This document shows, in pieces, positions 22,443-22,508 of a DNA stretch of 22,508 nt. The notes under the pieces were generated by a model, which saw only the letters and a list, made by a program, of their open reading frames with translations, did no database searches and was not told the DNA's origin. The position numbers were made by a program, and so were the translations under genes. Within the stretch, counting starts at the first letter, position 1; each line of letters begins with the position of its first letter. The stretch is from an uncultured Collinsella sp. Lineage in GTDB: Bacteria; Actinomycetota; Coriobacteriia; Coriobacteriales; Coriobacteriaceae. Where the stretch lies: assembly GCA_902468695.1 (NCBI GenBank), contig CABQZS010000097.1:1-22508 (forward strand), read 5' to 3'.

Positions 22443-22508
22443 CCGGTCAGCGGCGCCCTGGCCTCCCACGGGCTGACCCCGCAGTACTCTCGGCGCGATG
22501 GGGCTTAG
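22443..22508 (-). rRNA. rrf: 5S ribosomal RNA, 3' part (5' part outside the window)
   Basis: Read on the minus strand, the sequence GCGCCGAGAGTACTGCGGGG, then CAGCCCGTGGGAGGCCAGGG, aligns with the 3' half of bacterial 5S rRNA (E. coli GCGCCGATGGTAGTGTGGGG, then CTCCCCATGCGAGAGTAGGG). The 3' end is placed near 22443 by analogy with helix I and is uncertain by a few bases. A small hairpin (22425-22441) and a strong terminator follow. The rest of the rRNA operon should lie to the right. Confidence 0.9.

Overview
The window is a high-GC bacterial chromosome segment. Protein sequences, gene order and the 5S rRNA style point to Coriobacteriia (Actinomycetota), probably a Collinsella or close relative. 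This is recognition from memory, not a database result. The layout is dense housekeeping and metabolic genes with short intergenic gaps. No phage, transposase or CRISPR array was found.

Left part (1-5810): a minus-strand sugar operon reads PTS EIIB-EIIC -> GatZ/KbaZ-family protein -> transaldolase -> transketolase N-terminal half, which runs off the left edge. A LacI-type regulator lies divergently on the + strand. The logic is uptake and phosphorylation of an unknown (probably ketose) sugar, processing by the GatZ-like protein, then entry into the non-oxidative pentose phosphate pathway. The GatY/KbaY aldolase partner, EIIA and phosphofructokinase are not seen. The PTS/GatZ-like gap can fold as a pseudoknot, and a LacI-type dyad lies just downstream of the likely PTS promoter.

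Middle (5930-13408): an exported DNA/RNA non-specific endonuclease (+); an EF-G-like GTPase with degenerate G3 and G4 motifs (-); a polar amino-acid ABC transporter (-) made of a Tat-type lipoprotein, permease and ATPase, ending at a strong terminator; then a TrmA/RumA-family RNA m5U methyltransferase (+). The divergent gap before the methyltransferase carries a 137-bp element with perfect 34-bp inverted arms.

Right-middle (13475-20196, all -): a PHP-domain phosphoesterase, a class I/II aminotransferase, and the classic tilS-hpt-ftsH cluster. A 20-nt dyad upstream of the aminotransferase closely matches one upstream of the ABC transporter, suggesting shared amino-acid control.

Right end (20245-22508): a YycJ-type metallo-hydrolase (+), an Hsp20 small heat-shock protein (-), an unrecognised small tail-anchored protein (+), and the terminator and 3' part of a 5S rRNA gene (-). 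The last marks the end of an rRNA operon entering from the right.
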